Assembly (NCBI GenBank): GCA_902984215.1
Contig: CADWAF010000412.1
Location: 1-23,175 of the forward strand
Reading direction: 5' to 3'
Length of the DNA: 23,175 bases
Origin: Willaertia magna
Lineage: Eukaryota > Heterolobosea > Eutetramitea > Acrasida > Naegleriidae
Shown: in pieces, positions 1 through 8,248 of the stretch
Layout: every line of letters begins with the position of its first letter
Numbering within the stretch: the stretch's first letter is position 1
Position numbers and translations under genes: made by a program
The notes under the pieces: model-generated
What the model saw: the letters and a program-made list of their open reading frames with translations, nothing else
Told to the model about the DNA's origin: nothing
Databases searched by the model: none

Positions 1-138
1 AATTTTTAAATATTATTAATTATTAACATTTTTATTTGTAAAAAATTGATTTTAATATTAACTTAAAAAAGAAATGACCTTAAAATATTTATTTAGAATC
101 TATTTTAAAAAAAAATAAATTAAATTTATTAACAACAA

Positions 139-806
139 TATAAATTTATATAATTTTTTAAAAAATTATTAAATTTATTTTTTAGTTTGTTTTTTATTAT
201 TAATTTTTAAATTTTATTTTATTTAAATATAAAAAACTAATAAAATCTCATTTTATACTATCTAAAAAATGATGGTAAAATAAAAATAAAAATTTTTTAC
301 TTAAAATTTCAAAAAACAATATAAATTTATACTGTTTTTTTAATTAAAAAATATAAATTTATACTTTTGTGAACTTAATTTATTTGTTTTATAGATTTTT
401 TTATATTATAATAAATTTAAATGTATAAATATTTTTAAAAAATTTAAAAACAATATAAATTTATACTTTTTTAATTTCTTTTTAAGATTTAGAAATAATA
501 ATAATAATTTTAAACAAAAAAGAATTTAATTTAAAAATATTAATATTTTTATATAATTTTTGTAATATTTTTAAAAATTTTTAAACTAAATATTATTTAT
601 AACTTAAAAATCTCATAATTATATATATAAAAAAAACATAATCTACACATAAAATATTAAAAATAAATAATTTTTAAATTTTTAATCTATTCTAAAAAGC
701 TGTTTCAATTTATAGTAATTAATAATAAAATAAAAAAATATTAAAAATATTCTATTTAAATAAAAATAATTCTTTGTAAAAATAATAAAATTAGTATAAA
801 TTTATA
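139..806. repeat. Five dispersed copies of a palindrome-centred 12-mer
   Basis: The perfect palindrome TATAAATTTATA occurs at 139-150, 320-331, 352-363, 454-465 and 795-806. The flanks are also shared. Copies 2 and 4 read AAACAATATAAATTTATACT, and the last copy is the same element in reverse orientation (GTATAAATTTATATTGT). The conserved flanks make chance occurrence in AT-rich DNA less likely. It could be a protein-binding site or the remains of a small interspersed element; the function is unknown. Confidence 0.5.
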
Positions 807-830
807 TTGTTTTTTAAAAAAATTAAAAAT

Positions 831-934
831 AAATTTTTTTTAAAAAAATATTTTAAATAAAAAATATGAACTATTAAAAGATTAAATTTTTTTTAAAAAA
901 ATATTTTAAATAAAAATTATGAACTATTAAAAGA
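831..934. repeat. Two tandem copies of a 52-bp unit
   Basis: Positions 831-882 and 884-934 are direct repeats with a 53-bp period. Each begins with AAA followed by eight T and seven A, and ends in ATGAACTATTAAAAGAT. They differ by about one base, so the duplication is recent relative to the decay of the surrounding DNA. No coding content is seen. Confidence 0.75.
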
Positions 935-1328
935 TTTTTTTGTGAAATTAATTAAAAATAAAAAAAATTTTGTAATAGAAATAAAAAAAAATAATTTATT
1001 TACTTTTATTTTTATTAATTTTTTTAGTTTATTAGTACTACTTAAATAATTTTCAAACAATAAAAGTAATAGTATGATTTAAATTATTATTTTTATTATA
1101 AATTTCTACTGTGTTATCTTTTAAATTATAGTAGATTTTATAATCAATTTTTTTAAATCTATTTAAATTTTTTTATCTAATTGATTTTCTTTAAAGATAA
1201 GATTAAAAATATTTTTTTATAAGTTGACTAAAATAAAAAAAGAAATTTTATTTTTGCTATTTAATTATTTAGAAAATAGATTCGACTTTTTGAATTTCTA
1301 TTATTTTTATAAAAATAAATACTTATAA

Positions 1329-1357
1329 AATTAGTTATCAAAAAAAAATAACTAATT
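1329..1357. repeat. Perfect 10-bp hairpin
   Basis: AATTAGTTAT at 1329-1338 is the exact reverse complement of ATAACTAATT at 1348-1357, separated by a 9-base A-rich loop. It lies in non-coding AT-rich DNA about 430 bases upstream of the B-box gene. It may be a chance palindrome in low-complexity sequence. Confidence 0.4.
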
Positions 1358-1783
1358 ATACTACAATTTATAATATTTAAATAATTTTTCTTTAAATTGT
1401 ATTCAACTAATTACTTAAGAAAATTGGATATAGAAAGTATATATAAATAAATAAACGGATAATAAATTAAATAAATATTATAATTATTTATTATTAACTA
1501 ACTACCTTATTACTATTATATATCTATTTTCTATTTTTTCCTAAAAAAAATCATTTTTTAACAAAATTCTCCAGTGAATTACAGTGTAAAAAAATATTAT
1601 CTGGCAACCCATTAGGGAAAAAAAACAAAAGAAAAAAACAGGTTTATTGAAAAGTTGTCTTTTTATTAGGTATTCAAAAAATATAAAAAAACTTTTGTCA
1701 AAAATAATTTATTATTACAAATAGTCTTATTTTTAAGTTGTTTGTTTAATAACTATTTTAAATGTTAAAAAAAAAATTAAAAG

Positions 1784-3529
1784 ATGAAGCTTGCACCACA
1801 AGAATTACGTTGTGACTTGTGTGTTGAAGAAGAATGTGATGTAGAAGAGCAAGGAATTGCAATTAAATATTGTTATCAATGCAATAAAAACTTATGTCAC
1901 CTGCATTTAGAACTCCACAACAAAAAGAAAGTGAATAAAGATCACCAATTAAATGATTTGGGAAAGAAATCCGAAATGGTTTTACTTCAAACATTTGTTC
2001 CTGAACATCATGTTTGTCCAAAACATCCTTCAAATGCTCTAAAAGTATTGTGTAAACCATGTAAAGTGTTAATTTGTGGAGAATGTAGCTGTTTAGCTCC
2101 ACATGACAATCATGAGAAAGTTCATGTTTCACAAATCATTGAAAAGGAAAGAAAAGAAACATTAAATTTAATGGTTGAATTAAAAGATAAGGTAAATCAC
2201 ATGAATGAAAGAAAAGAAAAAGTTGAATTGACAATTGACAATGTCAATAAAAGATTACAACAAATTACAAAAGAAATTGACGATAATTGTAATGAAATAC
2301 ATGCTGCTATTGAGGAAAGAAGAAAAGAATTAATGAAGAAAGCACAATTAATTCACAATGAAAGAGAAACCAAGTTAAAGAATGAAAGTTTACAATTAAA
2401 CAATTTAATGCTAAATGTTGATAAACAATGTCAATCCATTCTTAAAGGTAATCAATCTAATGCCACCAATCAAGTAAATAGACAAGAATTAGAACAAAAG
2501 TTAAAAGAAACTTCTGACATTGATGTTATTTTAAATAAGTTGAATTTAGAAAAAGGAAAACAAAATATTAATGAAATGCAACAAACAAATGAATTACAAT
2601 CTTTTCCAGAATTTGAATTGATTATTCAAAAAGATAAAGAACAAATAATTAATTTAATTAAAAATCAATTGGGAGATGTTGTTGATTATTCAATAGATGT
2701 AGATAAATGCTATATTACTAATTTTAATGAAATTCAACAAGGAGTATCAATCAATAATAAGAACTTGAAATTAAATTTACAATTAATGAATAAAAAGAAT
2801 GAAAAAGTAACAAATAATTATAAAGTAAAGGCATTCTTATCAACTAGTAAAGAAGTTTTAATAATTGATGATTCAAGAATTGAATTAAAAAGTATTAACA
2901 ATAATGAGAATGGAACATTTGATTTTGAATTGTCAGATAATTTATTAAAATTTGAAAAAGAATTACCTTATTTACATATTCACGTAAATGATAAACCAAT
3001 TAAGGATTTTCCTTTTCAATTGAATATTATTAGAAATTGTTTATTTAATTCAAATTATTGTGGAAAGAAAGGTCAATTACTAAATGACAATAAAAGATTT
3101 AAAAGAAATGACGGTGGAAATAGCCGAGACTGTGCAGTATTAGGAATTAATGGTTGTTTTCGTTATAAAATTAAGTTATTAAATAATTGTCAATGCCTAA
3201 TGGTTGGATTTGCTTTGAAAACAACTTTTAATAAGAATTCAAACAATTATAATAGGAATGGAGGTGGATGGTATTTATATTGTTACAATGGAACATTATA
3301 TTCTGGTAATGTTAATTATTCTCGTAAAGCATATTTAAATAAGAGTTGTCACAATAATGGAACTATTATTGAAGTAATTTTCACACCTGAAACAAAAAGT
3401 ATTTCTTTTATTGTTAATGGAACAAATTATGGAAGTGCATATGAAAATATAAATGTTCCAAATTTGAATGATTTATGTCCTGCTTTTGATACTTGGGACT
3501 GTAATTGTGAATTTGAATTTGTTAATTGA
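1784..3529 (+). CDS. B-box / coiled-coil / filamin-repeat / SPRY protein (TRIM-like, no RING), copy 1
   Basis: A 581-residue TRIM-like protein without a RING finger. Two B-box-type zinc modules are visible: C10, C13, C30, C33, C38 and H41/H45 form the first; C78, H81, C90, C93, C98, C101, H107 and H110 form the second. A long charged coiled coil spans about 118-215. A filamin/ABP280-type Ig repeat spans about 303-415 and ends in the typical DFPFQL strand. A SPRY domain spans about 450-581 (GWYLYC, ISFIVNGTNYG). Family knowledge suggests a self-assembling scaffold whose SPRY domain binds a ligand; without a RING, ligase activity is not expected. The ATG follows an A-rich leader, the gene has no introns, and the stop is TGA. 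A near-identical inverted paralogue lies at 6509-8248. Ligand and function are unknown. Confidence 0.9.
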   Translation: MKLAPQELRCDLCVEEECDVEEQGIAIKYCYQCNKNLCHLHLELHNKKKVNKDHQLNDLGKKSEMVLLQTFVPEHHVCPKHPSNALKVLCKPCKVLICGECSCLAPHDNHEKVHVSQIIEKERKETLNLMVELKDKVNHMNERKEKVELTIDNVNKRLQQITKEIDDNCNEIHAAIEERRKELMKKAQLIHNERETKLKNESLQLNNLMLNVDKQCQSILKGNQSNATNQVNRQELEQKLKETSDIDVILNKLNLEKGKQNINEMQQTNELQSFPEFELIIQKDKEQIINLIKNQLGDVVDYSIDVDKCYITNFNEIQQGVSINNKNLKLNLQLMNKKNEKVTNNYKVKAFLSTSKEVLIIDDSRIELKSINNNENGTFDFELSDNLLKFEKELPYLHIHVNDKPIKDFPFQLNIIRNCLFNSNYCGKKGQLLNDNKRFKRNDGGNSRDCAVLGINGCFRYKIKLLNNCQCLMVGFALKTTFNKNSNNYNRNGGGWYLYCYNGTLYSGNVNYSRKAYLNKSCHNNGTIIEVIFTPETKSISFIVNGTNYGSAYENINVPNLNDLCPAFDTWDCNCEFEFVN

Positions 3530-3684
3530 TGTTTTATCATTTATTAATGTCACAGATAGAATTTTGCATACGACTAACACAAACAAATAAATCAAATTAT
3601 CTTTTCCGTGAAGTAAATATAATTTTAAATGTCAACAATTCACTTCTCTTTTTCACAAAAACTTTTACAAAAAAACTTTAAAAA

Positions 3685-3840
3685 TTAAATAGTAATAATA
3701 TCAATATCACTCAATTTAAAATCTTCAACTATTCTAACCTTCAATTTCTCTTTCAACCATTCCTTTACACATTTATGTTCAAATAAAATATATTGTACAA
3801 AAGAATGAACCAAATCACATTCCCCTTCAAAAGCATACCA
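3685..3840 (-). pseudogene. 3' fragment of the orphan gene at 5343-6197
   Basis: Read on the minus strand, this encodes 51 residues (beginning WYAFEGEC, ending DIDIITI) plus a TAA stop. It matches the last 56 residues of the intact gene at 5343-6197. The frame is open. It differs by a 15-base in-frame deletion removing five residues (KDFSF) and about six substitutions, for example W for a leucine. Homology stops abruptly at 3840, where sequence encoding PSF1 begins on the opposite strand. There is no start codon or 5' part, so it is a relic of the inverted duplication, not a working gene. Confidence 0.9.
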
Positions 3841-4221
3841 TTATATGAAAGATTTAAAAGAATTGTACTTGCATACCTACATACCCGATTGGAACGTATA
3901 AAAACCTATAGTACAATGCAATTAGAATTAAATAAAACAACTCAATGGAAAGATTTAGGTAAAGAAGAACAAAATTTTGCAAATGAATATAGAAATTTAA
4001 TTGAAAGTTATGGAGAAGAAATTGGATTTGATTTATTTAAATATAATGAACCTCCAAAAAGTGATTTTATTGAGGTTGAAGTTGTTAAAACAAAGAATGA
4101 AAAGATTCTTTTGGAAACTGGTTCAATAGCTAATGTTCAAGAGGGAGCTCGTTTATTCTTGCCTTATGTCGATGCTGAAAGATTAATTCAAGAAGGTTAT
4201 GTTAAGGCTGTGTATGAATAG
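3805..4221 (+). pseudogene. 5'-truncated GINS subunit PSF1, fused to antisense DNA
   Basis: From 3841 to the TAA at 4221 the frame encodes the C-terminal two-thirds of PSF1/GINS1. This subunit of the GINS complex, with Cdc45 and MCM, forms the replicative helicase. Recognisable parts are the helix VLAYLHTRLERI, the PPKSDFIEVEVV linker and the C-terminal FLPYVDAERLIQEG. About 65 N-terminal residues expected for the family are missing. The first ATG in frame (3805) lies in antisense DNA of the orphan-gene fragment and would add 12 unrelated residues. No upstream exon with a PSF1 N-terminus or a splice acceptor at the junction is visible. The remaining frame has no stop, so the break may be recent or a shortened protein may be made. 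PSF1 is usually essential, so an intact copy is expected elsewhere. Confidence 0.8.
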
Positions 4222-4688
4222 TATTATTATTATATGCTTTCACTCCTTTAAATTAAAATCCTTAAATCACCAAACAATTTATAAAACTATTGCGTTTGTT
4301 TGAAGTAATAAACCAATCATTAACAAAATTGAGGCTTTCATTAAAGTACTTTATACAATCAATTATCACAAGACACTACCCATTCACCACGTTTGAGTGT
4401 CATGAACTTGAGAAAGAATACACATTGAGCGTTTTATAGTAAGCATTTTCACTTTGCAGTGATTGGATATTGTTTCTAAGGACTCCTATTTAGTCAAAAG
4501 GAACGTTTTTGTAAAGCCACCAATAACAATAAGTTCTCAGCTTTGAAGTGAATTCGATTGGCCAAAACAATACCTATAAGCCAAACGAACTAGTTGTCTG
4601 TAGAATATTCAACTATAAAAACTAATTCCTTTTTCCACATAGTGAAAATCACAACCAAAAAAAACAAACAATCAATTAAAAGAATAAG
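4222..4688 (+). promoter_or_regulatory. Intergenic region with CCAAT boxes and TATA box
   Basis: No gene is seen in these 467 bases, which are clearly less AT-rich than other spacers. CCAAT is present at 4520-4524 and its reverse complement ATTGG at 4462-4466 and 4557-4561. TATAAAAA at 4614-4621 lies about 70 bases before the ATG at 4689. Together they look like a strong polymerase II promoter for the downstream repeat protein. Assignment rests on motif match and spacing only. Confidence 0.45.
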
Positions 4689-5231
4689 ATGGGCAAATTT
4701 AAATTAGAAGGTGCATGGCAAGAAAATAGTGGTAGAGTATGGCATTGTACTCAAGATAAACAACACATTACATGGACTCAAGAAGGTACTGGTAGAGTAG
4801 CAACTGGTATTTGCGTTCCTCACGCTAATACTCATGTTGTAGCCTTAACCTTTGATAATACAGTTCATTGGAAATTAACAGTTTCCGATGATCAAAACGC
4901 ATTACATGGACCTTCAGATACCTTCAAAAGAGTTCAACCAATCACTGCAAAACATAAAGAAGCTAAAAAAGAAAAGAAAACCTTCTATCCAGTTGGTACA
5001 ACTTTTTCCGAAAATTCAGGAAAGACTTGGACCGTAACTCAAGGCGGGAAATCCCATGTAGTTTTACATAATAACCAAGATGGAAGAGACTGTAATGTTT
5101 TTGTAGGAAAAAATAAGAAAACTGGTCAATGCACTTTTTATTTAGATTTTGCTGGAACTGTTTTGAAAGCAGAATCAGGTGATGCAAACTGTATTCCATT
5201 ATCTAATGGTGATTGTTTCAAAAAGGTTTAA
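4689..5231 (+). CDS. Small protein of two beta-rich repeats, family not recognised
   Basis: 180 residues, no signal peptide and no membrane segment. Two halves are alike: about 7-82 and 103-180. Each begins with ENSG followed by R or K, a W, then TQ, has alternating polar and hydrophobic strands in the middle, and ends in FKRV or FKKV. A lysine-rich linker (about 88-97) separates them. The pattern resembles short beta-sheet repeats with a Gly-Trp core found in many protist and plant proteins, but I cannot name the family. Codons ending in C are more frequent than in neighbouring genes and the promoter carries CCAAT and TATA elements, which suggests high expression. It sits in the loop of the inverted duplication, 111 bases before the next gene on the same strand. 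Confidence 0.8.
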   Translation: MGKFKLEGAWQENSGRVWHCTQDKQHITWTQEGTGRVATGICVPHANTHVVALTFDNTVHWKLTVSDDQNALHGPSDTFKRVQPITAKHKEAKKEKKTFYPVGTTFSENSGKTWTVTQGGKSHVVLHNNQDGRDCNVFVGKNKKTGQCTFYLDFAGTVLKAESGDANCIPLSNGDCFKKV

Positions 5232-5342
5232 ATAAAGTTTTTTTTTATTCATTCATTTCGTTTTACACTTATTTTTGATCTGTTGTAAATTTTGTAATTT
5301 TTTTTGTAATGAAATAATTTAATTAATTTTTATTAAAAAAAA

Positions 5343-6197
5343 ATGTCAAAAGTAAATGCCTGTATTTTATTTTGCAACGATTCATTCTACAGAAAAATTA
5401 AAACTTGTTTCGAATCGTGCAATTACATCCAAAAACTAAAAATAATAAACACTAATTCTTCCAACGATCAAAAACAAATGAAAATCCTTTCTTCAAGTTC
5501 TCTCCTTTTAATTCCACCAAACTATCAAGCCCTTTCTGATCAAGTTGTCCAACATATGAAAGGCTTAATAGAAACTAACCAATTGGCCATCGTTTTTTTT
5601 AGAGGAATCATTAAGAAAGCAAGTTTAGTAGAAAGATTAGGTTTTTTAAATGATAGCTATGTAGATTGGGGAGTTGGTAAAACTTTTCAATTAAATTATA
5701 ATTTGTTATTACAACAATCAATGTTGACTAAAAGTTTACATTTCCATCATTTATTAAATAAATATGGAAAGGAAATGCAAGAATTTTGTGAAAAATTTTG
5801 TGTAAAACCTGAAGAGGTTGCTAGCATTGCATTAAATAATAACGATAGTAAATTAGAAACAGAAACGCCACCAAAAATAGCAATAAATAGTTATTATTGT
5901 ACTGGTTTGAAACCACAAAAATTATGTCAACCAAATGATTGGATTTGTTTTGCTACAAATTATACAAATCAAGAATTACGTTATTCAATTTTAGTTCATA
6001 AAGAGAAAAAAGTTTTATTTAGTCATTGGTATGCTTTTGAAGGGGAATGTAAAGATTTTTCTTTTGATTTGGTTCATTCTTTTGTTCAGTACATTTTATT
6101 TGAACATAAATGTGTAAAGGAATTATTGAAAGAGAAATTGAAGGTTAGAATAGTTGAAGATTTTAAATTGAGTGATATTGATGTTATTACTATTTAA
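5343..6197 (+). CDS. Unrecognised 284-residue protein (orphan; intact copy)
   Basis: An intact, intronless frame that starts after an A-rich leader and ends in TAA. The protein looks globular and soluble, with a hydrophobic strand near the N-terminus (ACILFCND), another at about 53-60 (SLLLIPP) and a Ser/Asn-rich stretch between them. Cysteines are scattered rather than paired as in zinc fingers, and there is no signal peptide or membrane segment. I do not recognise the fold or a catalytic motif. It is real by two signs: normal coding composition, and a duplicate of its last 56 codons at 3685-3840 that kept the frame through a 15-base deletion. It is convergent with the B-box gene at 6509-8248, and the same pairing is preserved in the left duplicate. 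Confidence 0.75.
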   Translation: MSKVNACILFCNDSFYRKIKTCFESCNYIQKLKIINTNSSNDQKQMKILSSSSLLLIPPNYQALSDQVVQHMKGLIETNQLAIVFFRGIIKKASLVERLGFLNDSYVDWGVGKTFQLNYNLLLQQSMLTKSLHFHHLLNKYGKEMQEFCEKFCVKPEEVASIALNNNDSKLETETPPKIAINSYYCTGLKPQKLCQPNDWICFATNYTNQELRYSILVHKEKKVLFSHWYAFEGECKDFSFDLVHSFVQYILFEHKCVKELLKEKLKVRIVEDFKLSDIDVITI

Positions 6198-6508
6198 TTT
6201 TTTTTTGTTAAAACGTTTTAAAAGAGCTTGTTAACCTTAAATATTATTTCAACAATAAATGAAGTTGTAGATTGAGCTAGCTCTCAGTCAATGTATAAAG
6301 AAAGAATCACAAGAAGAAAAACGAAGGATAAGAAACTGGAAGAAATAAAAGTGAAGATTTATTCGCAAGAATGGTTGTGCGTTGACATGGAATTTCTTTT
6401 TTGTAAACCTGGTAGACAACAAAACTATCTCAAAAAGACAATTGTTACAAAATAAATGATTATTTAAATTTTACAAAACAAAATAGTTAGTTAAAATAAA
6501 ATAATCAA
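6198..6508. other. Spacer between convergent genes, nothing recognised
   Basis: These 311 bases separate the convergent orphan gene and B-box copy 2. The middle (about 6270-6440) is richer in G and C than ordinary spacers here, which might suggest a lost exon or a non-coding RNA, but no tRNA boxes, snoRNA box pair or open frame is convincing. It does not align by eye with the corresponding spacer 3530-3684 of the left duplicate. Confidence 0.5.
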
Positions 6509-8248
6509 TTAATTAATAAACTCAAATTCACAACCACTACTGAAGGCATTAAAAGCAGGACATAAATCATTCAAATTTGTAACATTTATATTTTCAAATG
6601 CATTTCCATAATTTGTTCCATCAACAATAAAAGAAATACTTTTTGTTTCAGGTGTGAAAATTGCTTCAATAATAGTTCCATTACTATTACAACTCTTATT
6701 TAAATATGCTTCACCAGAATAATTAACTGAATATAATGTTCCACTATTGCAATATAAATACCATCCACCTCCATTCTTATCATAATTATTTGAATTCTTA
6801 TTAAAAGTTGTTTTCAAAGCAAATCCAACCATTAGGTTTTGACAATTATTTAATAACTTAATTTTATAACGAAAACAACCATTAATTCCTAATACTCCAC
6901 AATTCCAGCCATTACTATCACCTCTTTTAAATCTTTTATTGTCATTTAATAATTGACCTTTTTTTCCACAATAATTTGAATCGAACAAACAACGAATAAT
7001 ATTCAATTGAAAAGGAAAGTCCTTAATTGATTTATCATTGATAAGAATGTGTAAATAAGGTAAATCTCTTTCAAATTTTAATAAATTATCTGACAATTTA
7101 AAACCAAGTGTTCCATTGTTATTGTTAATACTTTTTAATTCAATTCTTGAATCATCAATTATTAAAACTTCTTTACTAGTTGATAAGAATGCAGTTACTT
7201 TATAATTATTGTAATTCTTTGTTACTTTTTCATTCTTTTTATTCATTAATTGTAAATTTATTTTAACATTCTTCTTGTTAATTGGCACTCCTTGTTTAAT
7301 TTCATTGAAATTAGTAATATAACATTTATCTACATCTATTGAATAATCAACAACATCTCCCAATTGACTTTTAATTAAATTAATTATTTGTTCTTTATCT
7401 TTTTGAATAATCAATTCAAATTCTGGAAAAGATTGTAATTCATTGCTTTGTTGCATTTCATTAATATTTTGTTTTCCTTTTTCTAAACTCAACTTATTTA
7501 AGATAACATCAATGTCAGATGTTTCTTTTAACTTTTGTTCTAATTCTTGTCTATTTATTTGATTGGTGCCAGTAGATTGATTGCCTTTAAGAATGGATTG
7601 ACATTGTTTATCAACATTTTGCATTAAATTGTTTAATTGTAAACTTTCATTCTTTAACTTTGTTTCTCTTTCATCATGAATTAATTGTGCTTTCTTCATT
7701 AATTCTTTTCTTCTTTCTTCAACTGCAGTTATAATTTCATTACAATTATCATCAATTTCTTTTGTAATTTGTTGTAATCTTTTATTGACATTGTCAATTG
7801 TCAATTCAACTTTTTCTTTTCTTTCATTCATATTATTTACCTTATCTTTTAATTCCATAATTAAATCTAATGTTTCTTTTCTTTCCTTTTCAATGATTTG
7901 TGAAACATGAACTTTCTCATGATTGTCATGTGGAGGTAAGCAGCTACATTCTCCACAAATTAACACTTTACATGGCTTACACAATACTTTAAGAACATTT
8001 GAAGGATGTTTTGGACAAACATGATGTTCAGGAACAAATGTTTGAAGTAAAACCATTTCGGATTTCTTTCCCAAATCATTTAATTGGTGATCTTTATTTA
8101 TTTTCTTTCTGTTGTGGATATCTAAATGGGAGTAACACAAGTTTTTATTGCATTGATAACAATGTTTGATTGCAATTCCTTGCTCTTCTTCATCACATTC
8201 TTCTTCAACACACAAGTCACAACGTAATTCTTGTGGTGCAAGCTTCAT
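6509..8248 (-). CDS. B-box / coiled-coil / filamin-repeat / SPRY protein, copy 2
   Basis: 579 residues with the same domain order as the copy at 1784-3529. All zinc ligands of both B-boxes are kept, and the coiled coil and filamin-type repeat differ little. In-frame indels occur (three extra residues, YNN, before the KVTAFLS strand; single-residue losses near the filamin end; losses in SPRY). Differences concentrate in the SPRY domain, for example RGDSNGWNCGV against RNDGGNSRDCAV, and the last dozen residues. Both copies look intact, so both may be expressed. The stretch before the ATG is unlike that of copy 1, implying different regulation. It lies at the left border of the AT desert. Confidence 0.9.
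   Translation of the reverse strand: MKLAPQELRCDLCVEEECDEEEQGIAIKHCYQCNKNLCYSHLDIHNRKKINKDHQLNDLGKKSEMVLLQTFVPEHHVCPKHPSNVLKVLCKPCKVLICGECSCLPPHDNHEKVHVSQIIEKERKETLDLIMELKDKVNNMNERKEKVELTIDNVNKRLQQITKEIDDNCNEIITAVEERRKELMKKAQLIHDERETKLKNESLQLNNLMQNVDKQCQSILKGNQSTGTNQINRQELEQKLKETSDIDVILNKLSLEKGKQNINEMQQSNELQSFPEFELIIQKDKEQIINLIKSQLGDVVDYSIDVDKCYITNFNEIKQGVPINKKNVKINLQLMNKKNEKVTKNYNNYKVTAFLSTSKEVLIIDDSRIELKSINNNNGTLGFKLSDNLLKFERDLPYLHILINDKSIKDFPFQLNIIRCLFDSNYCGKKGQLLNDNKRFKRGDSNGWNCGVLGINGCFRYKIKLLNNCQNLMVGFALKTTFNKNSNNYDKNGGGWYLYCNSGTLYSVNYSGEAYLNKSCNSNGTIIEAIFTPETKSISFIVDGTNYGNAFENINVTNLNDLCPAFNAFSSGCEFEFIN

Larger units (their letters stand above)
1..1783. other. AT-rich non-coding region with short repeats
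   Basis: No open frame of convincing length or amino-acid composition is visible on either strand. G+C is very low, roughly a tenth by eye, up to about position 1560, where composition shifts towards ordinary intergenic sequence. The last 220 bases (about 1561-1783) are the presumed promoter and 5' leader of the B-box gene starting at 1784; they contain poly-A and poly-T tracts but no clear TATA box. Dispersed and tandem short repeats in this block are listed separately. Confidence 0.75.
1784..8248. repeat. Interrupted inverted duplication (two pairs of inverted arms)
   Basis: The outer arms are 1784-3529 (+) and 6509-8248 (-), the two B-box paralogues, about 85-90% identical in protein by eye. 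The inner arms are 3685-3840 (-) and 6027-6197 (+), the 3' end of the orphan gene, about 96% identical in DNA apart from a 15-base in-frame deletion in the left copy. Gene order and orientation match between sides, so one duplicated block (B-box gene plus convergent neighbour) is the simplest origin. The 5' flanks and the spacers between the two genes do not align by eye. The central unduplicated part, about 3841-6026, would be the loop of a stem-loop. Confidence 0.85.

Noticed and set aside
1863..2132. Antisense open frame under the B-box region of copy 1
   Set aside because: The opposite strand encodes conserved zinc ligands, and the frame is not preserved as a gene in copy 2.
4963..5199. 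Antisense open frame inside the two-repeat beta protein gene
   Set aside because: It fully overlaps a better supported gene, and its Phe/Leu/Ser-rich translation is typical of an antisense shadow.
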